DNA of 64,000 bases from Ilyomonas sp963790435 (GTDB lineage Bacteria > Bacteroidota > Bacteroidia > Chitinophagales > Chitinophagaceae), in contig CAWBOI010000003.1 in NCBI GenBank assembly GCA_963790435.1, positions 558,001 through 622,000 on the forward strand, in the 5' to 3' direction. The position numbers and the translations under genes were made by a program. Shown in pieces: positions 1 to 9,083 of this stretch (positions are counted from its first letter, which is position 1; each line of letters starts with the position of its first letter). The notes under the pieces are model-generated. The model was given only the letters and a program-made list of their open reading frames with translations, was not told the origin of the DNA and made no database searches.

Positions 1-3000
1 AAAGGGTTTTTTATTTCGTGCGCCACCTGTCTTGCCATCTCTTGCCAGGCGCCATTGCGCTCGCTGCGGGCAAGGGCTGCAGCGCTTTCTTCAAGACGTT
101 CAACCATTTGGTTAAACGTGTTTACCAGCGCACTGATTTCATCGTTGCGCTTCCATTCAATTTTTTCAATTTTTCCACCAAAATGAAAGTCGCGTATTTT
201 ATCGCCAATCTGTACCAGCGATGATGTAATGCTACGCGTAAGAAAAATGGCAACCACGCTTGCCAACACAAAAATTACTGCATTTAAATTGATAAGCGTT
301 ACCAGCAAGTTGGAAATTTCCTGGTTTACTTCCATCTCTGAATTGAGGTAAGGAATGTTGAGGAAAGCAATGGTTTCATCGTTATCATTCTTCACCGGCG
401 TGTACATGCTTACAAAAGAAAACTTCTTGATGTATTCATCCTGAATGTATAAAATGCTGTGCTTATACTTCAGCATATAGTAAGCCAGCGGCTGCATTTT
501 ATTGTTTAAAATCTGCCTGTTGTAAATGTAGGGTTGTGTAGATAATTTAAGCTTGCCGCTTACATCATAAAGGTTGATGTCGGTGTTGTTAAGAGAAGCG
601 ATTTCAGCTATTTTTCTGTCAATATCAGCATCCGTTCCTATCACATCCCAGTTGGAAAAACTAAGCTGGCTATGCGTGGTGTTTTGTATTTCGTTGGTGA
701 TTACCTGCGCCGTTTTTTCTAATCTTTCTTTTGTTGAATTATTAAAGCGATCAATAAAAAAACGAATGGTAATAATACCGATGATCACAAAAGAAAAAAA
801 GCTTAGCAGAATGATGGTAGCCTGTACTTGTGTGCGAATGTTGAAAGAAAAAAGCTGCCCGAACGAATGAGGCAAACCTTTTTGTTTTATAAAAAATGAG
901 ACAATTTCAACAAGGCAGCTGCATAAGATAAGGGATAAAAAAAGTAACGCAAACAACGTAAGAAATTCAGCGCCGGATAAATTTTTATTTACTAAAACAA
1001 TCACTTTGTTGTTGCCGGCTTTGTACCAAAGCTCACTGTAGTTGCCCACCATTCTTTCTTCAAATTGCTTTGACGGAATTTGGGGTTGCAGTAAAGTATC
1101 GGCAAACGGATAACCTGCCGAAAAATTATTCAAATTACTGTCTTCATACACTGCGAATAAATAATTTTCGGCTTCCGATTGTATATCGCCCGCTTGCCGG
1201 AACAATTCAGGATACAGGGCATCGGTTTTATAACGCTTTGGTTTTGCAACTACCACAATATGACCCACCAAACCCGAATCGGGCACGGTTATATCTCTTC
1301 GAAAAATATAGCTGTACGCATTTGAATTGTCTTTGAAAAAATACAAGCCTTCCGAATTTTTATTGCGATAGCGGATAACAGAATTCCTGATTACATCATC
1401 AATGATTGCATACGAAGTTTCATCGTCGTTGTACAGGCTTCGCCCCTCTTTATCATAAGTATAAATGCGGGTATCGAACCTGTTTAAATAACCTGAAAAA
1501 TCTTCTTTTACCAAACTATCTTTTAATAAGCGATTGGCATCTTCCTTAAAAAATTGCATGTAGTTCTTTCGCAGAAAAGTATCCGACAAGCCAGCTACGG
1601 CAACATGCAAAACGTTTTCGCTGTAAGGATCAGATCGCCGGGCAAATTTTTGTGCAAGGTCTTTCCGTTGCTCTAAATCAACCTTCTTTTTTAATTGCAC
1701 CAAAAGAAAAGAAACCGATACCGAAAATACAATTACCCAAAGCAAAAAGAAAGACGAATGAAACAAACTAATGGTTCTGTCTTGTTGTCGTGCATGAAGC
1801 AACGCTACATAGCCCGCGAGCCATAAAAGCGCTGCCAGCTTGATAAGTGATGTAGGCTCTTTTAATTGAAATGAAAGCAACAGTAAGCCAGCCGCTATAA
1901 CAATAGCAACAATAACCGGCAACGAAAAATGCGCTTTGTAAGCGGCGGTTATGCAAAGCCACGATATGTAATAAAAAGTAAGAACAATAAACACCAGAAT
2001 GATAAAACCTATTACCGTAAAAATGCTCAGTCTGAAAAAATTAGTAACATCAAACGAGCCATGCAATGTATAAAGCAACGCCTCGATAATGTTACATGCC
2101 AGGTTGGTGATGAGAGAAAGAAAACACAAGGAAGCAACTGCTATAACCGTATTGTATTTGGGTGGATAAACAATGCGCCGCTGAGAAAAAAACAAAAAGG
2201 CAACCAGCACAAAAACAAAGATGGTGCTGATTAAAAAATCGCTTGATGAAATGCTGGCTCCCAACAATACTTTTGATGAAATGGTGAAGTTGGCAAACAC
2301 GATAAAAGTGGTGTAATAAACAATCATCCGCAGTAAAAAAAGTGAAGTAGCGAGAAACAGAATGGCAACATTGAATTTGTATTTGATTAATAAACTTTGG
2401 GCAACATAAATTAAAAAAATAACCATCAATAATACAATGGCAATGTGCAGAGCGGTGCTAAACCTGTCAAGCTGGTTGCGGTTGGTGCCTTCAATCTGTT
2501 CAACATAAAACAATGCTTTGCCGGTACTGCTTTTTATGGCAGTTGCTTCGTAGGCATTGTCCGATAACCGGTATAATTTGTCTATGTTGTTAACGCATGC
2601 AAACTGCGCTGGGAGATATTTATTTTCGATAAAATATTGCCAGTGCAAAGGAATCAATCCGGCAATGATGTAAGGCTTGCCGTTTACAAGCACGTTCTTC
2701 TTTTGCAGTTCAAACAAACCATTGGGATATTTTACCGTAAGAACGCTATCAGGCAACTTTAAATCGTTTGGATTTACCATCATCTGCGATGTGCTCCAAT
2801 ACACAGAAATGGGATTGCCAAGATCATTAACCGCATACGCGAAAATGCCGGTTTGAGCACGTTGCAGTTGTGCATCAATAATCGAATCCTGCTTAACCGT
2901 AACGGCAATAACAGTGGCTTTATCGGAAGCTACAGTAGCAAAGAAATGTTCTTCATTGGCAACATAAGCTTCCAAGCTCCTTTTCACGCCGGCGGGCGAT

Positions 3001-3116
3001 AGCTTGTAGTTGCTAACCGCAAAATAACCAAGCGATAAAACCAACAACAAAGCAATGGCAATTAGCAAATTGCTATGCCTCATTACGTTTAGTTTTACCA
3101 GCCTTGTTAGCAGCAT
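1..3116 (-). CDS. NtrY-like sensor histidine kinase, C-terminal part off the left edge
   Basis: A membrane sensor kinase read leftward off the window; about 1038 codons are visible and there is no stop. The start at 3114-3116 directly follows the mazG stop codon; a second candidate Met (MRHSN) lies 11 codons on. Order seen: one N-terminal membrane helix (about 17-35), an extracytoplasmic stretch, a block of about seven hydrophobic helices (roughly 215-470), a second extracytoplasmic stretch, further helices near 710-735, 755-785 and 930-960, a HAMP-like linker, then the H-box MARQVAHEIKNP with the phospho-acceptor His near residue 1033. HEIKNP is typical of NtrY-type kinases. The ATPase domain would be outside the window. 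The large polytopic N-terminal half suggests sensing of membrane or envelope state, which is inference. No partner response regulator is visible. Confidence 0.85.
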   Translation of the reverse strand, partial: MLLTRLVKLNVMRHSNLLIAIALLLVLSLGYFAVSNYKLSPAGVKRSLEAYVANEEHFFATVASDKATVIAVTVKQDSIIDAQLQRAQTGIFAYAVNDLGNPISVYWSTSQMMVNPNDLKLPDSVLTVKYPNGLFELQKKNVLVNGKPYIIAGLIPLHWQYFIENKYLPAQFACVNNIDKLYRLSDNAYEATAIKSSTGKALFYVEQIEGTNRNQLDRFSTALHIAIVLLMVIFLIYVAQSLLIKYKFNVAILFLATSLFLLRMIVYYTTFIVFANFTISSKVLLGASISSSDFLISTIFVFVLVAFLFFSQRRIVYPPKYNTVIAVASLCFLSLITNLACNIIEALLYTLHGSFDVTNFFRLSIFTVIGFIILVFIVLTFYYISWLCITAAYKAHFSLPVIVAIVIAAGLLLLSFQLKEPTSLIKLAALLWLAGYVALLHARQQDRTISLFHSSFFLLWVIVFSVSVSFLLVQLKKKVDLEQRKDLAQKFARRSDPYSENVLHVAVAGLSDTFLRKNYMQFFKEDANRLLKDSLVKEDFSGYLNRFDTRIYTYDKEGRSLYNDDETSYAIIDDVIRNSVIRYRNKNSEGLYFFKDNSNAYSYIFRRDITVPDSGLVGHIVVVAKPKRYKTDALYPELFRQAGDIQSEAENYLFAVYEDSNLNNFSAGYPFADTLLQPQIPSKQFEERMVGNYSELWYKAGNNKVIVLVNKNLSGAEFLTLFALLFLSLILCSCLVEIVSFFIKQKGLPHSFGQLFSFNIRTQVQATIILLSFFSFVIIGIITIRFFIDRFNNSTKERLEKTAQVITNEIQNTTHSQLSFSNWDVIGTDADIDRKIAEIASLNNTDINLYDVSGKLKLSTQPYIYNRQILNNKMQPLAYYMLKYKHSILYIQDEYIKKFSFVSMYTPVKNDNDETIAFLNIPYLNSEMEVNQEISNLLVTLINLNAVIFVLASVVAIFLTRSITSSLVQIGDKIRDFHFGGKIEKIEWKRNDEISALVNTFNQMVERLEESAAALARSERNGAWQEMARQVAHEIKNP

Positions 3117-3914
3117 TTATGGTTGCTTTTGGTTTTGCTTGATATTGTTCCAGAGATCATCCATTTGGGCAAGCGTCATTTGGTGTAAACTGGTGCCGTT
3201 TTCTTTTGCCCATTTTTCCATTTGCGTAAAACGTGTTATAAATTTTTGATTCGTTTTTTCAATCGCCGCTTCGGCATCTACGTTTATGAAACGGGCATAG
3301 TTGATAAGGCTAAACATTACATCGCCAAACTCTTCTTCTATATTGTCAGCATCGTTGTTTTCGATAGCTTCATTTAATTCGGCAATCTCTTCTTCTATTT
3401 TTTGAAACACATCTTTTTTATCGCTCCATTCAAAGCCAACCCCTTTCGCTTTTTCCTGAATGCGTTGCGCTTTTACGACTGCCGGCAATGAAGCCGGAAC
3501 GCCCGCCAGTACTGATGTTTTGCCTTCTTTTAATTTCAGTTGTTCCCAGTTTTTCTTTACGTCTTCTTCATTGTTTACCACAACATTTCCATAAATATGC
3601 GGATGCCGTTTGATGAGTTTATCGCAAATGGTTTGGATTACCTCCTGTAAAGTAAACTCTTTTTTTTCGGCGGCAATTTTTGAGTAAAAAACAATGTGCA
3701 GCAACACATCGCCCAGTTCTTCTTTCAGGTTGCCCCAGTTGTTGTTCAGGATGGCATCAGCAAGTTCATACGCTTCCTCAATGGTTTGCGGTCGCAGCGT
3801 TTGAATCGTTTGTTTTTTATCCCAGGGACATTTTTCGCGCAGCTCATCCATAATGGAAATGAGCTTTTCAAACTGGTGCGCTGCATTGTTATTCTGTTGT
3901 GGTAAATGATTCAT
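3117..3914 (-). CDS. mazG: MazG nucleoside triphosphate pyrophosphohydrolase
   Basis: Cytosolic enzyme that hydrolyses (deoxy)nucleoside triphosphates to monophosphates and pyrophosphate, a house-cleaning role. The 265 aa length is normal for the two-domain MazG form. The first MazG domain shows EEAYELADAI and KEELGDVLLH, the acidic metal-binding helices. The second repeats the pattern around residues 170-210 (EEEIAELNEAI, EEEFGDVMFSL). The motif KCPWDKKQT near the N-terminus is a hallmark of the family. The sensor kinase gene begins right after its stop codon, so the two are probably co-transcribed with mazG first. Confident family call. Confidence 0.95.
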   Translation of the reverse strand: MNHLPQQNNNAAHQFEKLISIMDELREKCPWDKKQTIQTLRPQTIEEAYELADAILNNNWGNLKEELGDVLLHIVFYSKIAAEKKEFTLQEVIQTICDKLIKRHPHIYGNVVVNNEEDVKKNWEQLKLKEGKTSVLAGVPASLPAVVKAQRIQEKAKGVGFEWSDKKDVFQKIEEEIAELNEAIENNDADNIEEEFGDVMFSLINYARFINVDAEAAIEKTNQKFITRFTQMEKWAKENGTSLHQMTLAQMDDLWNNIKQNQKQP

Positions 3915-3959
3915 GAAATGGTTGGTTTACAGGTAATTTGTATTTAACCCATTTTATTT

Positions 3960-5072
3960 TTACAACATGTAAACGGTAAAGAGAAACATAAGTATAAATA
4001 AACCGAGGAAAACAAAAAAAGCTAAGGTGTTAAGTGATATCCATTTTAAAAATGTTTTCCCTGTCCCTTGTCCGTAATATACACGCAAAGCTTTAAAACT
4101 GTACCAGAGCAAATAAAGAAAAACAACAACATTTAACCATATTAACCAGCCTAAATAAGCAATTTTACTTATGTTACTGATTATTAAAATAATAAATAAA
4201 AAAACAAACAAAGCACAGTATAGATGAACGGTGTAAATAATATGGTTGGCATAATAAAATTGTTTTCGCCTAATATAAAGTAGCTGCAGAATGAGAGCAA
4301 AAAGAGGAAGCGAAATAAATAACGTTTGTGGAAAATGATGAAAAAAACTTTCAATAAGCGTGTTGACTTCTTCATTTCCATTATTGCGAAACTTGTTACC
4401 GATGTCAATATTTTTAAGTTGAAACTTTTGCTTTATCCAGTTATCTTGTAAACTATCCGGCAATGTTCTTTGTATGCTATCATACTCTTTTCGCGAAGTA
4501 TAATTATTTGTGCTGGACATTGAAGTAGATTTCAAATCAGCCAATACCTGAAACTTCTTGGTACTGTCTTTTTGCAATAGTGCAATATCAGTATCCAACT
4601 GTTGCAAGCTATTCTTAACCCTGCTTTTTACCCAGGTTGGCGTACCATCTTCTTTTAAAGAATTCTCAATCTCTTTTTTATTATCTTCTAATTCCCGCAA
4701 TACGGCGGCGGCCGTTTTTTCTTTATCATTATTTGTTGCTGAAATTGTAAGAACCGAATGATAAACTGTAAGAAAAAACAAGAAAAAAATGGCAGAAACA
4801 AACACATACATTTTTATGGGGTTCAGGTAGCTTGCACGTCTGCCACGCACATATTCATAAGTAAGAAAGCCCGGCTTAAACAATAGATGGCTTGCTGTGC
4901 TGAAAAACAGTCCGTCAAAATGAAAAATATCGCTTACAAAATGCTTAGCAAGATGCCCGAAGGTTTCCCCGGTTTCAATATTTTCCTGCCCGCAAACCTG
5001 GCAGTATCTGCCGGCTACAATGGCGTTACAGTTTAAGCAGTTTTTCTCTTTGCGTTCTTTGGCGTGCGACAA
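3960..5072 (-). CDS. DUF3667 family membrane protein with N-terminal zinc ribbon
   Basis: A 370 aa protein of the Bacteroidota family DUF3667, function unknown. The N-terminus has two CxxC pairs (CLNC at about 13-16, CQVCGQ at about 26-31) forming a zinc-ribbon-like knuckle. The family-typical stretch with FHFDGLFFSTASHLLFKPG and RRASYLNPIKMYVFVS then leads into a first membrane helix (about 88-108). A polar, charged middle (110-235) follows, then about four membrane helices in the C-terminal third. It stands alone between mazG and the beta-helix gene, with a 200-base gap upstream. No function should be inferred beyond membrane location. Confidence 0.85.
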   Translation of the reverse strand: MSHAKERKEKNCLNCNAIVAGRYCQVCGQENIETGETFGHLAKHFVSDIFHFDGLFFSTASHLLFKPGFLTYEYVRGRRASYLNPIKMYVFVSAIFFLFFLTVYHSVLTISATNNDKEKTAAAVLRELEDNKKEIENSLKEDGTPTWVKSRVKNSLQQLDTDIALLQKDSTKKFQVLADLKSTSMSSTNNYTSRKEYDSIQRTLPDSLQDNWIKQKFQLKNIDIGNKFRNNGNEEVNTLIESFFHHFPQTLFISLPLFALILQLLYIRRKQFYYANHIIYTVHLYCALFVFLFIILIISNISKIAYLGWLIWLNVVVFLYLLWYSFKALRVYYGQGTGKTFLKWISLNTLAFFVFLGLFILMFLFTVYML

Positions 5073-5211
5073 AACAAAACAGTTTTATCGTGTGAAAATA
5101 TTACAATTCATCACATGCAGATGCTATTTTGTTTTTTTATAAAAAGGATAGCAACTGAATACAATTTGTTATTAGCAGGGATATGAAGAACAACTTTTTG
5201 TGCAAAAACAA

Positions 5212-5254
5212 ATCCGGCAACCAACGATGAAGTTTCCATCGTTAGTTGCCGGAT
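5212..5254 (-). terminator. Strong hairpin terminator downstream of the first beta-helix gene
   Basis: Two 18-base arms (5212-5229 and 5237-5254) pair with one mismatch around a 7-base loop. On the minus strand the stem is followed directly by TTTGTTTTTGC, which serves as the U-tract and is also a copy of the dispersed 11-bp motif (5202-5212). Confidence 0.85.
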
Positions 5255-5277
5255 GATAGTAAGTATAAAAGATGGGG

Positions 5278-8200
5278 CTATTGCTTGAGGAACGTTTTGC
5301 TAAACGTTTGTCCTTCTGAAGTTACGCTTAACATATACACACCTTTTTGTAAGGAGGCTACGTTAATATCAGTTCTGCTCAAATTGTCGGTTGATGACAG
5401 CCGAACCGTTTGTACAAGAACGCCAGCCGCATTGTGTATTTGCACTTCTTTATCCAGGTTGTCGCTCGCAGTGATGGCTTTATCAAAGCTTACATGAATC
5501 ACATCCTTGGCAGGGTTGGGATTTACTTTGAATGAGATGTTGGTAACTACAACTGTTGGGCTTAGCACCACATTACCGTTTTGGTTATGTTGTGTAATGC
5601 GATAATAGTTTTTACCGGCTAACGGAGAAGCATCGTTATACTGATAAACAACCGAAGCGCCTTCTGTTTTTACAGTTGCTTTGCCAACAGCAGTAAAGTT
5701 TTGTGCATCGGATGAGCGTTGCACTTCGTAGTAAGAAGCCGTGCTGCTTTGATTCTCAACTTTCCAGTTCAGCTTTGTTGTGGCACTGCTTGCTATGCTG
5801 GCAGAAGATGCGCTTACCAAATTACCTTGCAAGCTAATAGCTTGTGATGCCTTGGCTGTTTGCGCTAAGCCCTGCGCTGGTTGTTTAAACAATACTAATG
5901 ATGTATAAGGCTGCAAGGTAACAGTGCCGCTGTAAGTGGCACCTTTTGCATCCATATACGTATCGTTTAGAGTAAACGTTTTCACCGTTTTACCAGGATT
6001 GTATTGGAATACAATGTAATCGTCAGGATTGGTTGGTTTGATGGTTGCCTGTTGCAGCATTACATTATCTAACCAAACCACTCCGGTAGGTTGTGCAATG
6101 TCAAGTTCGATAGAAACACGACCCGTTATAGTTGGAATAAAACCAAACTGGAAGTCTTGGCGGTTGGCCGGGATGGGAATGATAACTTTTTGTGTTGTAG
6201 GATTATTGGGTGGATCTTGTTGCTTTAAATACACCGTCATAGAACTGCCAACAACTGCCCCCTGCATGGTGAATGACAGCAAGCAACTTGTACCTGCGGT
6301 GATAGCAACATCGGTTGGAAGCGTTACATAAAAGGAATTGGAAGAATAGTTGTTGGCTGAAAGCTGCAAGGTACCGCCATCCAGCTTGTTAGACACCCAG
6401 CTTACATTAGCATCTCCTTTGGGCGACCACTTGGCTACACCATTGGCATTGCTTGCGAAGCTGCCATTTGAAAACAAATTGATACCCGAAACATTGCTGA
6501 TGGTTGAAGCCGGAATGGTGGCAGGAGACGTTTTCGAACCGGCATCCATTCCAAGAAATGATTGCCATGTGCTGAGATTTTGATTGTAGGTGTTATATTG
6601 ACCAGTGTTGCCAATTTCATACATACTGTAAAACATGTAATTATCATCAATGGGTCGGCAGTAATAATTATTGTTGAGATTACCAATATTTGGCAGGTCG
6701 TTCACTCCATTGTCGGATTCCAGATAACAAGCCAACTGGGAAGCCGTTTTGGAAAAGCAGATATTGTTCTGAAATGTAACATTGCTTGCCAAATTCCGGA
6801 AGGTGGCCATACCTAAAAACTGCTCAGCACCATTGTTGTAAAACGTATTATTCTGGATGGTTACATTGTTGTTATGGTGAGCAAAGAAGCCAGCATTGGG
6901 GCAATTAGCAGTCGTGTTGCCAATTGCAGTTACATGATTGCTATTGTCGTCAAAATAAATACCATTTACAGGAATGTAAGTAGGATCGGGTGTTCCTGCA
7001 TTGGCTCCCACACCATTTACAACGATATTATTCAATACTGACTTGCCCAGATAAACTGCAGTATCACCTAAGCCTTGTCCGGTGTATATACCTGCACAAT
7101 CGTCTACCGTCAATCCAAAAGCATTTACATAACAGTTTTGAATGGTGCTGTAATTTCCGTCAAAATGGATACCGTTAGCACCAGAGCTATCCACCTCACA
7201 ATATTGTATCATATTGTTGTCGCCAACTATACTAATGCCCTGAAAGCCATTCCATGCATTCTGATTCATACCTGCAATGAGGGCTGTATTCGTAATGGTA
7301 TCATTTTGTATTAATGCATTATTACAATACCAGTATAAGTTAACACCATTATTATTGGTGTTGCTGATTCTACTGTTCTGCAGTGTAAAGTATTGAGAAC
7401 TCAAAGCTCTTACGGCTTCAATGCCAGTAAAGTTGATGTTACAATTGCTGATGGTAATATTGTCTGAATTAGTGAGATTAAAACAATAGGCATTTGCACC
7501 AACGAAAGAGAGATTGCTGAAAGTGATGTACTTTTCGAAACTGATATTTACCAGCGTATCTACAGTGCTGGCCAGTACCAAGTAAGAGTTAGGATTGTTA
7601 TTACTAAAATACATTTGCAATCTGCTTCTGCTTCTGTCATAATACCATTCTCCGTCCTGATCAAGCGTGTTGGTGTTGTTGACAATGAAGAAGCCGAAGT
7701 TATTGCTAAATATAGGATTTCCATCCACGGGCGCAAAATTCAGCGTATTGCCTGACTGAGAAGAAATTGCAGTTCTGTCGAGCGTCCAGTGGTTTTTACG
7801 AACCACAATGTCGGCACCTGTCCAGTTGGGTGAAGAAGGGAGTGAATTAGAGGTAATCTGAGAAGAACCATTGTTGGCATCAATGTTTAAATAACCTCCT
7901 TTTCCATCACTAATGTTCGGGTATCTGCCAATGCCTTGCTGCTGATTATTCTTGATCACCATAGCTTCTTTACCATGAGGCTGCCAGAAAGGGGCTTCCC
8001 ACACATTGCTGCGCACCTGTTTCCAGTTCATAGCATAAGAAAAGCCATTAATAACCGGTTTGTTGCCTGAACCATAAGAACCAAAGGTGATGGGATTGCC
8101 GCTGTTGCCTGAAACGGTAATGTTAATGCTGCTATACCCTCCATAGAACGTATCTCCACTCTTAAACAATACCTGGTCGCCTGGTTGTAAAGTACTCATG

Positions 8201-8361
8201 ATAGAGTTGAGCTTACTGATACTTTTCCATGGAGTTGATGAGTTTTGTGCCTGTGCAGCACTTCTTGAATCATTTCCTGAAGAGGAAGAAAAATAATACG
8301 TGGCTGCGTTCACCATCATTGTGAGGTGAAGAAGCAAGATGGGTAGAAACACCTTTTTCAT
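5278..8361 (-). CDS. Secreted right-handed beta-helix protein with CBM-like and T9SS sorting domains
   Basis: A 1027 aa exported protein. A signal peptide (about 1-19, ending VNA) precedes a pectate-lyase-like N-terminal part (TLQPGDQVLFKSGDTF) and a parallel beta-helix (about 250-620) rich in repeating N/T/I turns such as NITISNCNINF. A carbohydrate-binding-like jelly roll follows (about 640-800, LFSNGSF...LSFTMQG), then an FnIII-like segment (about 890-960). The C-terminal T9SS type A sorting domain has NPNPAKDVIHVSF and ends QTFSKTFLKQ. The likely role is binding or cleaving a polysaccharide outside the cell; the substrate and catalytic residues cannot be read. It has a tandem paralogue of identical length at 9084-12167. 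A candidate promoter and palindrome lie upstream (8586-8624). Confidence 0.88.
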   Translation of the reverse strand: MKKVFLPILLLHLTMMVNAATYYFSSSSGNDSRSAAQAQNSSTPWKSISKLNSIMSTLQPGDQVLFKSGDTFYGGYSSINITVSGNSGNPITFGSYGSGNKPVINGFSYAMNWKQVRSNVWEAPFWQPHGKEAMVIKNNQQQGIGRYPNISDGKGGYLNIDANNGSSQITSNSLPSSPNWTGADIVVRKNHWTLDRTAISSQSGNTLNFAPVDGNPIFSNNFGFFIVNNTNTLDQDGEWYYDRSRSRLQMYFSNNNPNSYLVLASTVDTLVNISFEKYITFSNLSFVGANAYCFNLTNSDNITISNCNINFTGIEAVRALSSQYFTLQNSRISNTNNNGVNLYWYCNNALIQNDTITNTALIAGMNQNAWNGFQGISIVGDNNMIQYCEVDSSGANGIHFDGNYSTIQNCYVNAFGLTVDDCAGIYTGQGLGDTAVYLGKSVLNNIVVNGVGANAGTPDPTYIPVNGIYFDDNSNHVTAIGNTTANCPNAGFFAHHNNNVTIQNNTFYNNGAEQFLGMATFRNLASNVTFQNNICFSKTASQLACYLESDNGVNDLPNIGNLNNNYYCRPIDDNYMFYSMYEIGNTGQYNTYNQNLSTWQSFLGMDAGSKTSPATIPASTISNVSGINLFSNGSFASNANGVAKWSPKGDANVSWVSNKLDGGTLQLSANNYSSNSFYVTLPTDVAITAGTSCLLSFTMQGAVVGSSMTVYLKQQDPPNNPTTQKVIIPIPANRQDFQFGFIPTITGRVSIELDIAQPTGVVWLDNVMLQQATIKPTNPDDYIVFQYNPGKTVKTFTLNDTYMDAKGATYSGTVTLQPYTSLVLFKQPAQGLAQTAKASQAISLQGNLVSASSASIASSATTKLNWKVENQSSTASYYEVQRSSDAQNFTAVGKATVKTEGASVVYQYNDASPLAGKNYYRITQHNQNGNVVLSPTVVVTNISFKVNPNPAKDVIHVSFDKAITASDNLDKEVQIHNAAGVLVQTVRLSSTDNLSRTDINVASLQKGVYMLSVTSEGQTFSKTFLKQ

Positions 8362-8585
8362 AAATGATTGTTGTTTGGATTAAATAGCCTGGCGGCTATT
8401 GATATTGGTTACTGAATTTTAAAACCGTTTCGGATCTGCTTATTAATGATAATGACTGTTACCCGCTATGCTTTACTTTAGAACACTTGCTTTAAAACCG
8501 GATTGTTTTTTTTATTTTTTTTGCATGAATAATATATAGTGATATTGATTATTACCGGCTACAAGTACTTTTTTATTGATTGGAT

Positions 8586-8624
8586 TTGATACAAACTTAT
8601 AAACAACTTGCATAGTTGTATCAA
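8586..8624 (-). promoter_or_regulatory. Candidate promoter with palindromic operator for the first beta-helix gene
   Basis: On the minus strand there is a TAAGTTTG box (8592-8599), matching the Bacteroidota -7 consensus TAnnTTTG, about 230 bases upstream of the start codon. It lies within a perfect 9-bp inverted repeat, TTGATACAA (8586-8594) and TTGTATCAA (8616-8624), separated by 21 bases, which could bind a dimeric regulator. No equivalent was found upstream of the paralogue. This is inference from sequence only. Confidence 0.4.
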
Positions 8625-9026
8625 GCCTGCAGCAAGATTAATTCAAGTTTAATAGTTTTAATTTCTGTTTAAGCAAAGTCAATCTACGACACGCTTACTT
8701 TATTCAATACTTAAATTTTTCTTAAGGTATCCGGATAAAATGATTCAGTTAAAAGTTGATGGCAATGATGGATTTATTATCTAAAAGATACGTATAAAGC
8801 AGTGTATTTAATAGCATTACAATCCATTGGTAGAGTTATAATGTTTGGCGATGATAAGCGCTGTGTAAAGCTATATGTTCATAGCAAAAAAGAGGCAAAA
8901 ACAAAATGCCTGTTGTGTTGCCTGTTACTTGTTCACATGCAGTTGCTATAGAGCAAACAGCAAAGTGTCGGTTACGTTGTTTTCAACGTTATTTCTTTAA
9001 TTTTTCTACAGATTAGAACCATAATA

Positions 9027-9060
9027 AAAAAGCATAGTGAAGTGAATCACTATGCTTTTT
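9027..9060 (-). terminator. Hairpin terminator downstream of the second beta-helix gene
   Basis: Perfect 14-base arms (9027-9040 and 9047-9060) flank the loop AGTGAA, with A/T runs at both ends. It could terminate in either direction but serves the gene ending at 9084. Confidence 0.85.
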
Positions 9061-9083
9061 GGTTTTGCCTTAATTTATAAAGG

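Noticed and set aside
574..2234. Plus-strand frames within the first 2.3 kb.
   Set aside because: They are shadows of the partial sensor kinase, whose frame is continuous on the minus strand and has kinase motifs.
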